A DNA stretch of 64,000 nucleotides from Echria macrotheca (lineage: Eukaryota; Ascomycota; Sordariomycetes; Sordariales; Schizotheciaceae), in NCBI GenBank assembly GCA_030411725.1, contig MU839827.1:3169027-3233026 (forward strand), written 5' to 3'. Shown one piece after another: positions 48,501 to 61,643 of the stretch. The notes beneath the pieces were generated by a model. That model did not search any database and was not told the DNA's origin. It worked only from the letters and a program-made list of their open reading frames with translations. Both the position numbers and the translations under genes were made by a program. How positions within the stretch are numbered: the stretch's first letter is position 1; every line of letters begins with the position of its first letter.

Positions 48501-51500
48501 TAACGTTAGTGTGTGGAATAGTTGGTGAAGGTTGCGATGATGACGGCTGCCCCGAGGCGTCGGATGGAGCTGGTGCCCAGATGCCCAGACATTACACTAA
48601 CAGTTGGGACCGTTGGGCCTGCGCCATTCACACGTGGTTTGGGTTGGGGCGGCGAATGCGAGTCATGGTTATCTTGTTTTTCTTTTCCCCCTTGGCCTTT
48701 CTTGGGAAAGCCACCGCGCCGGCAGCAACTAGAGTACTCGTAAGTCTATGGGTGATCTATCATCGCTCTCTTGACTCGGTTCCCCGCTGTGATGATTGGC
48801 CGAGAGGGGAACAAGCTGTGGCGCGCGCACCCGACTTTTTTCATCTGTTTCACTTGACTCTTTTTCTCGCTGCCGGATCAAGTGAATGCCGGCGGCGGAC
48901 GAGGCAAGGCAAGGAGGGGGGGCGTGTGCGACTAACACTTTGCTAGTGAGACAACTAGAAACTAGCCCACTAGCCAGGAACATTTCTAGAATAGTTACAG
49001 GTCATTTTTTTGGGTCTCTCTTGGCCTGCACTACCGGTAGGTATCTCCATGATAGGTATCCACCGCCCGCCTGCCCCTCTTCGATCAATGATCATCACAC
49101 CGGGGAGGGGACGCACTAGTGTACGCTACTCTACCGGTCGTCGACATGATCCATGCCCGCCCGATGCCATGCCATGCAGTTGGTCTTTTCTTTTGGCGTT
49201 GTCGCCGTGAAAAGATCGGCGCGCCGAGAGGCGAGAGACAGAACTGAGACATTCTATGGGCTTTCTAGAAGGAAAAGAAAGTGAGGGGTTGGTTAGGTTA
49301 GTGGTTAGACATTGCACTAGTACCGTACCTATCAGCGGTTGGTGGTGGTTGCTCGGTCCTTTCCTTCCCTTGTTGATCAGAGAATAGGTACTGTGTAGTG
49401 TAAGGAACAAGGAGGGCAGGGGAGGGTGGAGGACGGACACGTGGGATAGATGGAGATCTCATTCCAGGAACAGGAACGAGATGGGGAGATAGAAAGAAAA
49501 AAAACTTGTAATGTGTGCATATCATGAGTTGTTCTGGATGTGCGTATGTATGTATGTGGGTGTGCGTGTGTGGCTGTATGCGGACGGGATATCGCCTCTT
49601 TTGGGAGTGGATTCTCTACACGGAGGCGAACGTCTGTCTGTTCGAGCGAGGCCAAAACAGATCGGTTCGTTCGTTTTGCGCTCGGACGGCGGAGGCGACG
49701 AACATGATGGACGATGAGCAGCAGAGAAGACGGGAGGGGGGTGTGTGTGTGTGTGAAGTTTTCCTTGGCTTTGGTCCCTCCCCGCTAGTTGTCTGTTCTG
49801 TTCTTGGTTTGGTTTGGGTATGCGCGCGCGCGCCTGCGCTGCGCTCGTCCGTTTCGTGTGTGTTTTTTTTTTCTTCCTTGGTCTTTGCAGTAGTTCACTT
49901 ATGCAGTATCATCGGGGGATTTTCTTTCAGCTAGACTCTGCCTAGAGTAGACTGGGGTTTTTTTTCTAGGGTGTGTGGACGACGTTTCTGGCCAGTCTGG
50001 ATGGTTCAGGGCTGAGTATCCGGGTCCGTAACCCTGATGGGGAAAGTTGGGGTACTTTGGAGATAGATGGCGAGGAAGGGAGGGAGGGTTGCACGGATAT
50101 TTGTTTTGTGATGGGGGGGGCTGAGTATGCTGCTGGGACGGATGGGATGGGGGAAGATGGGGATTTTGTTCCTGTGTGGTTTGAGTGGAAGGGATGGGCG
50201 CGCAGATGAGGATTGGTTTCAGGTGGTGGTGAAGTCTTGATTTGGTGATGTTGGGGACAGAGGGAGGTGGCGATGGATGATGGATGATAGATGATGGGAT
50301 GGATGTCAGGTAAGGCTTTGACTGACAGAAGACTGGGAGTGGCAGGCTCTGCTGTACCTGACTGCCAGAAAGTCTACATGTTCCTGTCGATGTAGCCCAT
50401 GAAGGAGCAGGTTCTCGACAGGTTCTCCACGATACGGGTTTCCATGGCCGAAGAGGGGGAAGACGCTCTGTACTCTCAGCTACTCTCTCGTACCTAGCAG
50501 TGATCCATCTGGCTCCAATCAGTCACTCGGTTTGTATCGAGATTATTGGATAGGACTCCATGTATACCCACGTTGCACGGGTGGAAAAGGGGGTAAACAA
50601 CCCGGGATGGCTCCTCACCAACACTCAAAGACATAGAGAGCAACCGAGGACATACTCTATACAGTCTACAAGATCTTATCTTTGCCAGACTGCAGTATGT
50701 AAACGAGCTTGGCACCGAACGCCTAAAGGTCGCGTAGAACATGTCGCCAAGATTCCGTCGTCGAGTAGATGCAGGCGTACAAGCGAGGTGGTATTTTGTC
50801 TTCTCCTGCTTTTGACGTACATATGTACAAGTATATCCCACTTCTACGCGAGGAGTCTATCTTGTGTTGTCTACAACTTCGCTTATAGACTTCGTTTCTA
50901 TTTCTGTTGGAGTTCGGCTATCTCGAATGGATATGTTGTGCGGTGATGGGATCCACACAAGAAAGGGGTTGTTGCAGGATGACAGGATGGGGTACCCATC
51001 GCGGTGGTCCGACTTTTGATGCGGAGGTGGATATGGATGGGGATGGGGCTGGTTTGTTTCTTTGGTTCGTGGCGAAGTCTTGGTGTTGTTTGTGTGGAGT
51101 CGGATCCAGGGGATGGGATGAAGTTGTGGATACCGATGATGGAAGGGAGATTGACGGGTTCGACGTTGGGGATAGCTTGGAGAGTTGGGGGAATTGTCTC
51201 GCCTGTTGAAACGGTGATATCTTGGAGCTGGAATTCAAGATGTAGGGGTGGATTTTGAAGTGTTGTCTTGAGGTGGTTGTCTTAAGGTGGAAGTGTTGTT
51301 TCGAGGTGGAATGGCTGGGCGAGATAACCCGGGTATTGAGGCCTGAGATCGCAAACTAGAACTCACGGGATGCTCTTCAGAGGTCCTACCTTGTTATAGT
51401 TGATGTTAATCGCCGTGGTTCTTGTTTTTGTTGTGGTTAAGTGCTGATATCTCGAGTGATGTCCGGCATGGTGTTCTGGTTCTGTTGTGTAGATACCATC

Positions 51501-54112
51501 AGATAACGTTCCACATCGAAGAGAGAACCTGTTAACTCAATACCTGGAATAAGAGGATTGGAATTAGATCGGTATTACAGAGGACATGCCTTACAGAACG
51601 ACGCTACCATTACATGTCGTCCTCTGCTGCCAGCAAACTCTCCCAAAGGATCCAAGAGTGAAGCCGCCCCAGGACTATTCATACATCCACAGATATTTAC
51701 GACGAGATATACCAGCTAGAGGCAGCGGCATGCCACAGGAAACCCTTGCCTATCTAGAGTTTGCCATCATTGGTATGTTTTTTTCGATCCAACTGTCCAG
51801 AGGAAGAAGGCCTGATCCACGTCGACAACAACGATCCTGGTGTCAGACTACCCTCAATTACCTGTCATTCTGTGAGGTCCCATAGCCAAGCTGAACGTGC
51901 CATTTCTGGATTTATAGCCGCACTCCTTATTTGGCCCCTTTACAGAGGACAGCACAGGATGGACAAACAGAACAGCAAAACACGACGACTTGGCGGTCCA
52001 ACTCTAGCCGACCCATACCAACTCCAAGCATCACAAAGCACAACACAAACCCGATACTCTGGATAACTAATGTCGTTGTCGTTGCATAAACACCACGTGG
52101 GGATCGACGATGCAACCCATCCAAACGGGTTAGGTAAGTGACTTCTCCCAACGCGCAATAACAGAATTGCTATTATAGCAAGAAACCCCGCAGCCAGTTA
52201 TCATAACGGGCGGCGGTATTGAACAACGTCTGTGTTTTTCGTTTGCTAGGCTATATCACAAACGTGTTAAGAAACCCTGCGGGACTATTGGCCTTAATAC
52301 GGCGTGTTAAGACCGGCTTGTTTGGGAGACGACGTTGCACTGGAAAAAAATGGTCTGTGGAGGTCTGGACTTGTTGAGATAGGAACTGGCGGGGATGGGT
52401 ATAAATAATTCTGTGTTATTACAGGCATTTGGATAAGCAAAATGAAGAGTGTCGGATCCGGGGGCTTCGAGATCAGGAGAGTGGGCAGATCAGAAGCTCA
52501 TGTATCTCCTAGATTGAGCTGTCACGCGTCAATGATACATCAGATGTGAGACGACCAAGAATGGTTCAATTGTTCAATTTACACTGTGGTCACCGGGGAC
52601 GTTGTGTCGCCCTGTCTCACGACGCAAAGAAGACGCCTCCTAGCCAGGGATGATGTCTTGTGCTCGCAGACTCGATACCAAGGCCAACCGATACGAACAT
52701 AAACATATGAAGAGAGCAAGGAAGAACGAGGTCGCAAAGGAGAGGGGGGGGGTTGCATACTTACGTTGGTAGTATCTGATAGACTATAGAGACAATTGAG
52801 TAGACAGGGAAAAGGGGGCCTGACGTTTGACTCGTAGCGCCAAAGATAACAGTCAACTACCGCTGGATCAACCTTCTATATTCATTGATGGATCACCCTT
52901 CACAAACATTCCTAGTAACATAGGATCTGTTCTCAGGTAGGGTCCCCTGACCGAGAACCTCTTGAGTCTTTCAGGGAGGCTCAACAATGGGTAGCCAAAA
53001 CACAGATCACCATCCTAAAAATAAAAAGCAAAAAATTCCAAACTGGCACACACAGTTCATACAGTCCATGCTTCTAACAGCTCGCGTCAGGACTATTCTA
53101 TATCCCCTTCCGAGTCCTCCTGGCTGGTCCAGATATATGTCGAATAGTCAAATACACACACCCGAGAGTTCAAAGCGCCACTACCAATGTTCCCACGGGA
53201 TACAGCCTAGATGGGATATCGGGAATTCGAGCTTTCAAGAACAAACGGTGACAGAGACTTAAAGACTGATAGCCAAACTCCAGCTACGAAAATATCACAA
53301 CTCCCAGTTCAAAGGGTGGACGGAGAGATAGAGAAAGAGGAAACACAGCGTTAGAAGTCAGAGAGAAAGTGTTTACGTGTGTGCATGTTTGTATATGTGT
53401 ATTTAGCAGGCGGGAAAGGAGAAACTAAGGATACCTGACAGACAGAGAGGAGTCTCATCAAGATACCCGTGCTGAGCTGAACAGGATCTACTACCACCCT
53501 GGCCCTTCGGCCACCAGGTAGCTTTCCGGAGCCCCGATAGTTACAGTTCCAGTCCTAACACCGAGATCTGCAATAATAAACCCAAACTTTCCACCATCAA
53601 CCCCATCCAGGGGGAAGGTGAAGGAGAACCAGATACCATCCTCCAAATCTTCAACGACATTGGTAATCTCTCCCCTATCGAAGACGTAATCCCAAAATCG
53701 TCGTCGTGGAAAGAGAGGCGTGACCAGAGCTTGTCCGCACTCCTATACGGACGAAAGACCACTTTCTCAAGGACAACGATTTTGGGCTCAAAGTTTAGAG
53801 GAGAAGGACACTGTGTCGATCTCAATATAAGAGCTACATGACGGAGTGAAGAGTGAAGTCGACCGATCAACAGGGTATCCATCCCAAAACGCCGTCTCCC
53901 AAACATCTACCTAGGTATCATACAACTATCCATGAACCTTTCCGGCCCAAAAACATCAACACCATTTTTGAGTGAGAGTGGAGGGCATACCATATTCCCA
54001 TCCCATCCCATTCCACCACATCTTCACAGTTCCCACCACCACCACCCACATCAAGCCCCTTTTTTTCCTTCTGAACACCAAAACCCATTAGGGTACAAGT
54101 ACCACCACGAAA
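30532..54112. other. 23.6-kb gene-free region
   Basis: No ORF here shows a domain, a conserved motif or convincing splice-linked coding sequence. Long ORFs (up to 364 codons) overlap on both strands and have random composition. It includes the C2H2 regulator upstream region (30.5 kb onward), purine-rich tracts (32610-32640, 35708-35735), a TATA-like CTATAAATA at 47953-47961, GT and GC dinucleotide runs near 49740-49755 and 49827-49840, and a more AT-rich end (50.5-53.9 kb). Three copies of the palindrome TAACGTTA lie at 42200, 47669 and 48501. There is no long terminal repeat, inverted repeat or transposase that I can see. Base composition is not strongly AT-shifted, so recent RIP is unlikely. 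Possible contents are long non-coding RNA, long UTRs or very old decayed repeats. Confidence 0.55.
53476..53841 (+). other. open frame of about 121 codons, possible exon or gene remnant
   Basis: A stop-free stretch on the plus strand, with no ATG of its own, reads with coding-like composition (for example EPDTILQIFNDIGNLSPIED). A potential GTAATC donor follows that segment. No domain is recognised and no partner exon was found, so it is recorded only as a weak candidate. An ORF of 121 codons on the opposite strand covers the same bases. Confidence 0.15.
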
Positions 54113-56887
<2,775 letters not shown>

Positions 56888-57885
56888 GGCGTGCTCGAGG
56901 AGTTATCGGCTCGGGCGTCGGAGACACAGCAGACTTACACACTCACACCTGAGGTTATATAAGGCGTGGCGGCGATTTTTATCAAAAAGATCTGATAAGA
57001 TGGAGATCCGCCCCCGCGTTCCAACTGTCGCATTTATAAGCTTCCCTTGGCACAAATCTGCCGTCAACACGCTGACGCAAGCCGCCGGTGAGTCAGGTCA
57101 TCAGGCATCAGGCAGCTGGCAGGCGGGCCTGAGGAGAGGATAAGGCAGTGCGTTCTCGAAGACAATTTTTTGCTTCCCAGCACTTTCGGCCGTGTCTCCC
57201 TCCCTTTGCCTGTCGATTCCAAGAGCCGGGAGCGATCCTCGGAAATCCGAGGTGGAGCCGAGCATCTGCTTACTCCGTGTGTTAACGCCGATAAGGAGCC
57301 CGAGCTGCACAGGCGGTATCTTGCAAAGATCCACATGAACCTTGGAAAGCCAGGAAGGAGCAAAACAGGTTCCTTGCCGTAGGATCTTCGTTGGTTGATG
57401 AATTGTTTGGTCTTGTGTTTGCGCAATTTCCGCGAGCGAAAGTCGGTGAGACGACGTCGTGGACAATAACTGTTGGACCAGCGCGGCAACATATACTTGC
57501 AAGCTCGGGGCAGCCTACGGTTATCACCTTGCCGTCGTCTGTAACATGATGGTCTTTTGAGTCATTTTGAAGAAGAATTTTCTCTTGGAAGGATTGTTGA
57601 TGTCCAATGCGTCACACCGAGTATCGCGAAAAAATGTTTGATTGGAGATAGTTGAGATCTCGGCTCACAGCCCGGGTTCAACACCACCACCACCACCAGC
57701 CTTACCCACCTGGAGGAGCGATCCTCTTCTATCTTGCATTGGATTCGTTATAGATGTCATGTACTGTCGCATAATCCACCAATCCCATGTCCTTCCTCAT
57801 AACTCCGCAATGCCCGAGGGTATATAGCATGTCCCTATGAGAATCATCACCCTTCCAACGCCGATGCCCTCCTAGGCGACTGCCG
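56888..57885. other. intergenic between the two zinc-cluster genes
   Basis: The 1-kb gap holds the promoter of the downstream minus-strand gene (near 56890-57000, with an AT-rich GGTTATATAAGG at about 56952) and the 3' UTR of the upstream one. The GGTTATATAAGG box is about 65 bases ahead of the 56887 ATG and is a good TATA candidate. No other gene is supported. Confidence 0.55.
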
Positions 57886-59383
57886 TCACCTCTTGATCAA
57901 CTCCGGCCTCTGATACACAAACCCCTGGAGCCCTTCTTTGGGCATATCGTCTTCCTCCCGCTTGTGCAGCACTCCCATCTCGATCAGCTTCTGCAATCTC
58001 TGCCCGCCCTCGACAGACGGTTCCCACTCATGGTTGTTCAGCAACAACCGCGCCAGCTCTTTGATCTCGGTCAACTTCAACGCCGCCTTCGGTACCCTCA
58101 TGAGATCCTCCCACCCTTCTCCCACAAAGTTGCAGATATTCACAATCTCGCTGTCGCTAATCCCGCGCATCCACCAGACCGTCTTTAGCATCTTCAAAAA
58201 GACAAGGTAGTGCGCGATAATCACAACAGGCCGCTTGCGCCGCGCCTTGGCCTGGTCGATAAACTCGTCGGGGAGGTGGGTGAAGAAGGTGATGATCCTC
58301 AGGTCCAAGACCGGCCCGAGCCCGTGCTCGCTCAGCTCCTGGTACAGCGTGCCGAGGTACTTGAGCGCGGTGTAGTATGCCTCGACAAAGTTGTGGTCTT
58401 CGTCACCGGGTTTGATGCTCGCCACCATGAACAGCAGATTGGAGGGGATGTACTGCGCCGCCTGCTCGAGGTCGCACGGCGGCCGATAGAACAGCGGGTC
58501 CATGACGTTCGGGGCCGTCTCGCGGGTCCGCGTGAGCTGGATGATCAGCCGGATGCCGCGCCAGACGGAGATCCAGTCGAGGATGTAGAGTGGCTGCGCC
58601 TCGTCGCCGCGGAGCATGGACGACGAGAGGCCGCAGAGAATGATGGACGAGACGAGCAGGGCGGGGAACGTCGACGGGTCTGCCGAGTCGATGGCCGCGC
58701 GGTAGCCCTCGACGGCGCGGGCGCGGTAGAAGGCTGTCACGGCGTCCGGGGCCGTTGCCGTGTCGCCGAGATACCTAAGGTGCATGGCCGAGATGCCGAG
58801 CAGGCCGTCCATGAGGAATGGCGTCGTCAGGGCGTGCTCGAGTAGCTTGACGCGCAGGAGGTTCACGATCTGCGGGTCATCCTTGGACCAGCTCGATAGT
58901 GATGTGTATGTGCTGTTCGTGTAGTGCCAGAGGAGTCGCATGTCCAGCTCGCTGCGTTCGGCCGGGATGAAGATCGGCTCGCGGATTACGGGAGTGGTGG
59001 TCACGATATCCATGGTATCCGGAAGCGATGGGGCATCCGTGAGAATAACGTCCTCGAAATCCGTGACCGGCGTTGTGCCGATGATGGCCTTCACGGCGGA
59101 CGTCACGGATGGGGAAGAGCTGGAACTGGACCTAGAAGAGGCCGGAGGGAGGGAAGACGGGTTCAGAGGATAGAGACATTGCTCCCGTCTCAGGGTGCAG
59201 TTCCGACATGACGGCCTCGCCTCGTCGCATTTGACCTGGCAGGTATTAGAATGGTAATTAGGTAGGGACCAAGAACTTGCTACTCGCCTTTCGTGTTTTA
59301 CAGTTCCTGCATCCGGTGCGGGACTTGCGATGTGGTCGCTTCGCGTGGTACGGCTTATCCATCTTGTCCTCCAATGGTGTCAT
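57886..59383 (-). CDS. Zn2Cys6 fungal transcription factor (shorter type)
   Basis: Minus-strand exons 59383-59288 and 59235-57886 encode 481 residues. The zinc cluster has Cys at 25, 28, 35, 42, 45 and 52 (CRNCKTRKVKC DEARPSC), with basic RPHRKSR just before it. A Ser-rich linker and a C-terminal regulatory domain follow, of the kind found in sterol-uptake-like C6 proteins (LLWHYTNSTYTSLS, LLGISAMHLRYLG, FYRARAVEGYRAAID). The intron (59236-59287) interrupts the cluster between Lys32 and Val33 and has a GC donor (AAG|GCGAGT), a recognised minor donor class. The codon frame and the cluster spacing require it. An in-frame TGA lies 18 bases upstream of ATG 59383. A second in-frame ATG (Met8) could also be used. 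Targets are unknown. Confidence 0.92.
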
Positions 59384-60117
59384 GTCAATCTCGGCCTCTC
59401 ACTCACACACACAAGGTAATCGAGCGATAGTCCCATAAGACGTTTGAACCGGAAGGAAAGAATGTGAGAAATGCATATGTTTTCAGAATATCACCCTCCA
59501 GCACGTATCCTTCCTTTCTCTTCGATTCTATCGCGGGCCTGTTCGATCCTTGGCTCCAAGCGCTGGTTTGGTGATCAGAGGGAGTCAACAGCCTCGGAGC
59601 ATTGCGTCAGCCAACCACACGAACAGAAGACCGCTCATTGGCTTTGTTCCTACGACGGATGAATTGTTGGGAATCCCGCTGCATGCTGACACTCGAGGGG
59701 ATCCTTCGAGATATAGGGTTAGGGTTATAATAGCGCTCGAACCAAGCATCATGAAGCTCGAACAAGAGAACATGAACAGGTCCAGAAACGTAAGACATGC
59801 ACAGTTCGAGGAAGTGAATCGGGGAAGAAGAGCTGGCGAAGGAAGAGAGGGGGGGGTTATACCTTAGTCCTGAGAATTGTGGGGCGCAGAGAAACGAGGA
59901 AGGAACGACGTCGACGTTCTTACACTGTCCAAGTCCGAACGAGAAAAGCATCTGCGCCATGTCCCGAGTGTAAGGTTCCCCTACCTAATATCTCATTATC
60001 ATATGACTTTTGCGCCGAAGCTTGCCAAGGTAAAACTCCTGACCCGTAATCACGATACACAAAAATGATACCCAGTCAACCAGTCCCAGTCCCAACCCCA
60101 GAGGGAAAAAAAACGAA
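59384..60117. other. intergenic between the zinc-cluster gene and the alkyltransferase
   Basis: It holds the promoter of the zinc-cluster gene and the 3' end of the alkyltransferase gene. A telobox-like TAGGGTTAGGGTTA is at 59714-59727. ORFs of up to 117 codons overlap on opposite strands without motifs. Confidence 0.5.
59714..59727 (+). promoter_or_regulatory. telobox-like TAGGGTTAGGGTTA
   Basis: Two TTAGGG-type units lie about 330 bases upstream of the zinc-cluster gene start (which is on the minus strand). It is either a factor site or a tiny interstitial telomere repeat; it is too short to decide. Confidence 0.3.
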
Positions 60118-60630
60118 TCAAACAAACCCAGCAAACGGCGTCCCCAAAACCCTCCCCCCCTTCGCATCGAATTTTATCCCCTCCTCCCGAAGCAACATCC
60201 GCTTCTCCCGCAGCGTCAAACACCCCTCGCCGTCGCGCGGCCCAATCTTCCCTTTAAACCCGCCGAGCAGCCCGCCCGTGGCCACGACGCGGTGGCACGG
60301 GACTGTGGGCGCAAACGGGTTCCGTCGGAGCACATTCCCAACGGCCCGCGGTGATGAGCGTAGATGTGCGGCCATGATGCCGTAGGTCGTGAACGAGCCC
60401 GGGGGGACCTGGCAGAGTAGGAGGAGGACGGATTTTTGGTATGGTGTGAGGGCGGAGGATTTGAGGATTAGGGAGATCGGGTCTTCCTGAGAAACTTGAG
60501 ATTTGGTCGAGGAGAAGGAGGAGGAGGGGGGGAGCTGGCTTGATGGTGGGGGAGTTGGACTCGGGTTGAAATGTAGTTGCTGTTGTACGCCCTGTGAGAA
60601 GGGGATCATCGTGTCGGTCGCCGCCATCAT
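60118..60630 (-). CDS. MGMT-type O6-alkylguanine DNA alkyltransferase
   Basis: This is a single exon of 170 residues. The suicide enzyme moves alkyl groups from O6-guanine to its own cysteine. Seen: the DNA-binding helix region YGIMAAHLRSSPRAVGNVLR with the arginine-finger-type Arg, and the active-site PCHRV with Cys112. A block GGFKG...REKRMLLREEG follows, as in the family. About 50 Ser/Pro-rich residues precede the domain, and the usual N-terminal subdomain is missing, so it is a compact form like yeast Mgt1 or bacterial Ogt C-domains. Since Cys112 is present, it is not an alkyltransferase-like (ATL) protein. The start has tandem ATGs (60630 and 60627). It is divergent from the cysteine-repeat gene. 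Confidence 0.93.
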   Translation of the reverse strand: MMAATDTMIPFSQGVQQQLHFNPSPTPPPSSQLPPSSSFSSTKSQVSQEDPISLILKSSALTPYQKSVLLLLCQVPPGSFTTYGIMAAHLRSSPRAVGNVLRRNPFAPTVPCHRVVATGGLLGGFKGKIGPRDGEGCLTLREKRMLLREEGIKFDAKGGRVLGTPFAGFV

Positions 60631-61643
60631 GATTTGCTGTTTTCAGGTGTGTTGACGGCTTGCCGGTTGGGGGCTCATTGATAGTTATCGAAAGTTATGA
60701 GACTTGATGTGGACTCTGGTCGAATATTTATGGCTTCAATATTGGCAGACATGACTGTGGTTTATGTCCGACCGGCGCCGAGAAGAACATTGTCAGCACA
60801 AGGGCGCGTTCCCCCGACTTATTAACCGTGACTGACAAGGCGCGAAGGGAATGCGCTGTCACGTGACATTTGCCGATCTGTTGAATCTGTTTACCCCACC
60901 TTCTTGTCTTGCTTCCTTCTCACGGCACTGAGAGGGGCCGTCGTGGTTCACCTGTGTCGCAGGTTGCGAGCGAGCCAAATGAACTGAGGGCGAAAGTGCT
61001 CATGCCGGACGCTTCTTAGCCAAGTCGCGATAATGAAGCAAGCGCCACGAGACATGGCAAACCCGACTGGATGATCACGTCGCCCACACACACAACACAC
61101 AAGCCGGGCAAAATGCACACAAACGTCACGCTCATGCCGGGCAGAAAGGTCAGACGCGCCACCTGAGGCAGCTGCGGATTGGTTGCCGACGAGCCAAAAG
61201 TGGTGTGTAGTCCCACCCCGCCGGTCCTCGATTGGCCGCTACGGGTTCGAGACGGCGATCCAACCAGCGTCCAATCGAGGAAAACGCGTCGACTAAGAGG
61301 TTGCTGTGCAATGCATCGTGTGCCGCGACGCCCCGCCGCGGTGGTGGTCACCCTGAATCCCGCATGGGACAGGTCTGGTAGGGGGGCCACATGAGGGGCA
61401 GCATGCTGCTGCCAATGCCGCGAACCTGACGATGGCGCCGCGTTTGGCCCAGCCCAGGGGAGAGACAGGGAGAAGAAGGGGGCTGCTTGAGACGATTATC
61501 AGTGACACTGCCCCTCCTGTGGTGCGCCGGAGCCTCGTCCTGGCTATTTCCTGCTTTCTGGTATTTTTTTATTCTTTCTTCCGTGATCCTGCTGAAAAGA
61601 AGCATCCATTTTCTCTTCCAATGCCAATATTGTTTCCGCCAAA
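60631..61643. other. divergent promoter of alkyltransferase and cysteine-repeat genes
   Basis: The 1-kb head-to-head gap contains no gene. A 10-base palindrome GTCACGTGAC (60858-60867), a bHLH/Cbf1-like E-box core, lies about 230 bases from the alkyltransferase start. C/T-rich sequence (about 61548-61620) precedes the cysteine-repeat ATG. Confidence 0.5.
60858..60867 (+). promoter_or_regulatory. palindromic E-box GTCACGTGAC
   Basis: This is a perfect 10-base palindrome with a CACGTG core, the type of site bound by Cbf1/bHLH factors. The same 10-mer occurs inside the mobile element at 14851-14860. Regulation is inferred. Confidence 0.35.

Noticed and set aside
34864..49135. 15-base inverted match (34864-34878 versus 49121-49135)
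   Set aside because: A few 15-base matches are expected by chance in 64 kb, and the flanks show no extended similarity.
58210..58845. 211-codon plus-strand ORF
   Set aside because: It is antisense to the second zinc-cluster gene and has shadow composition.
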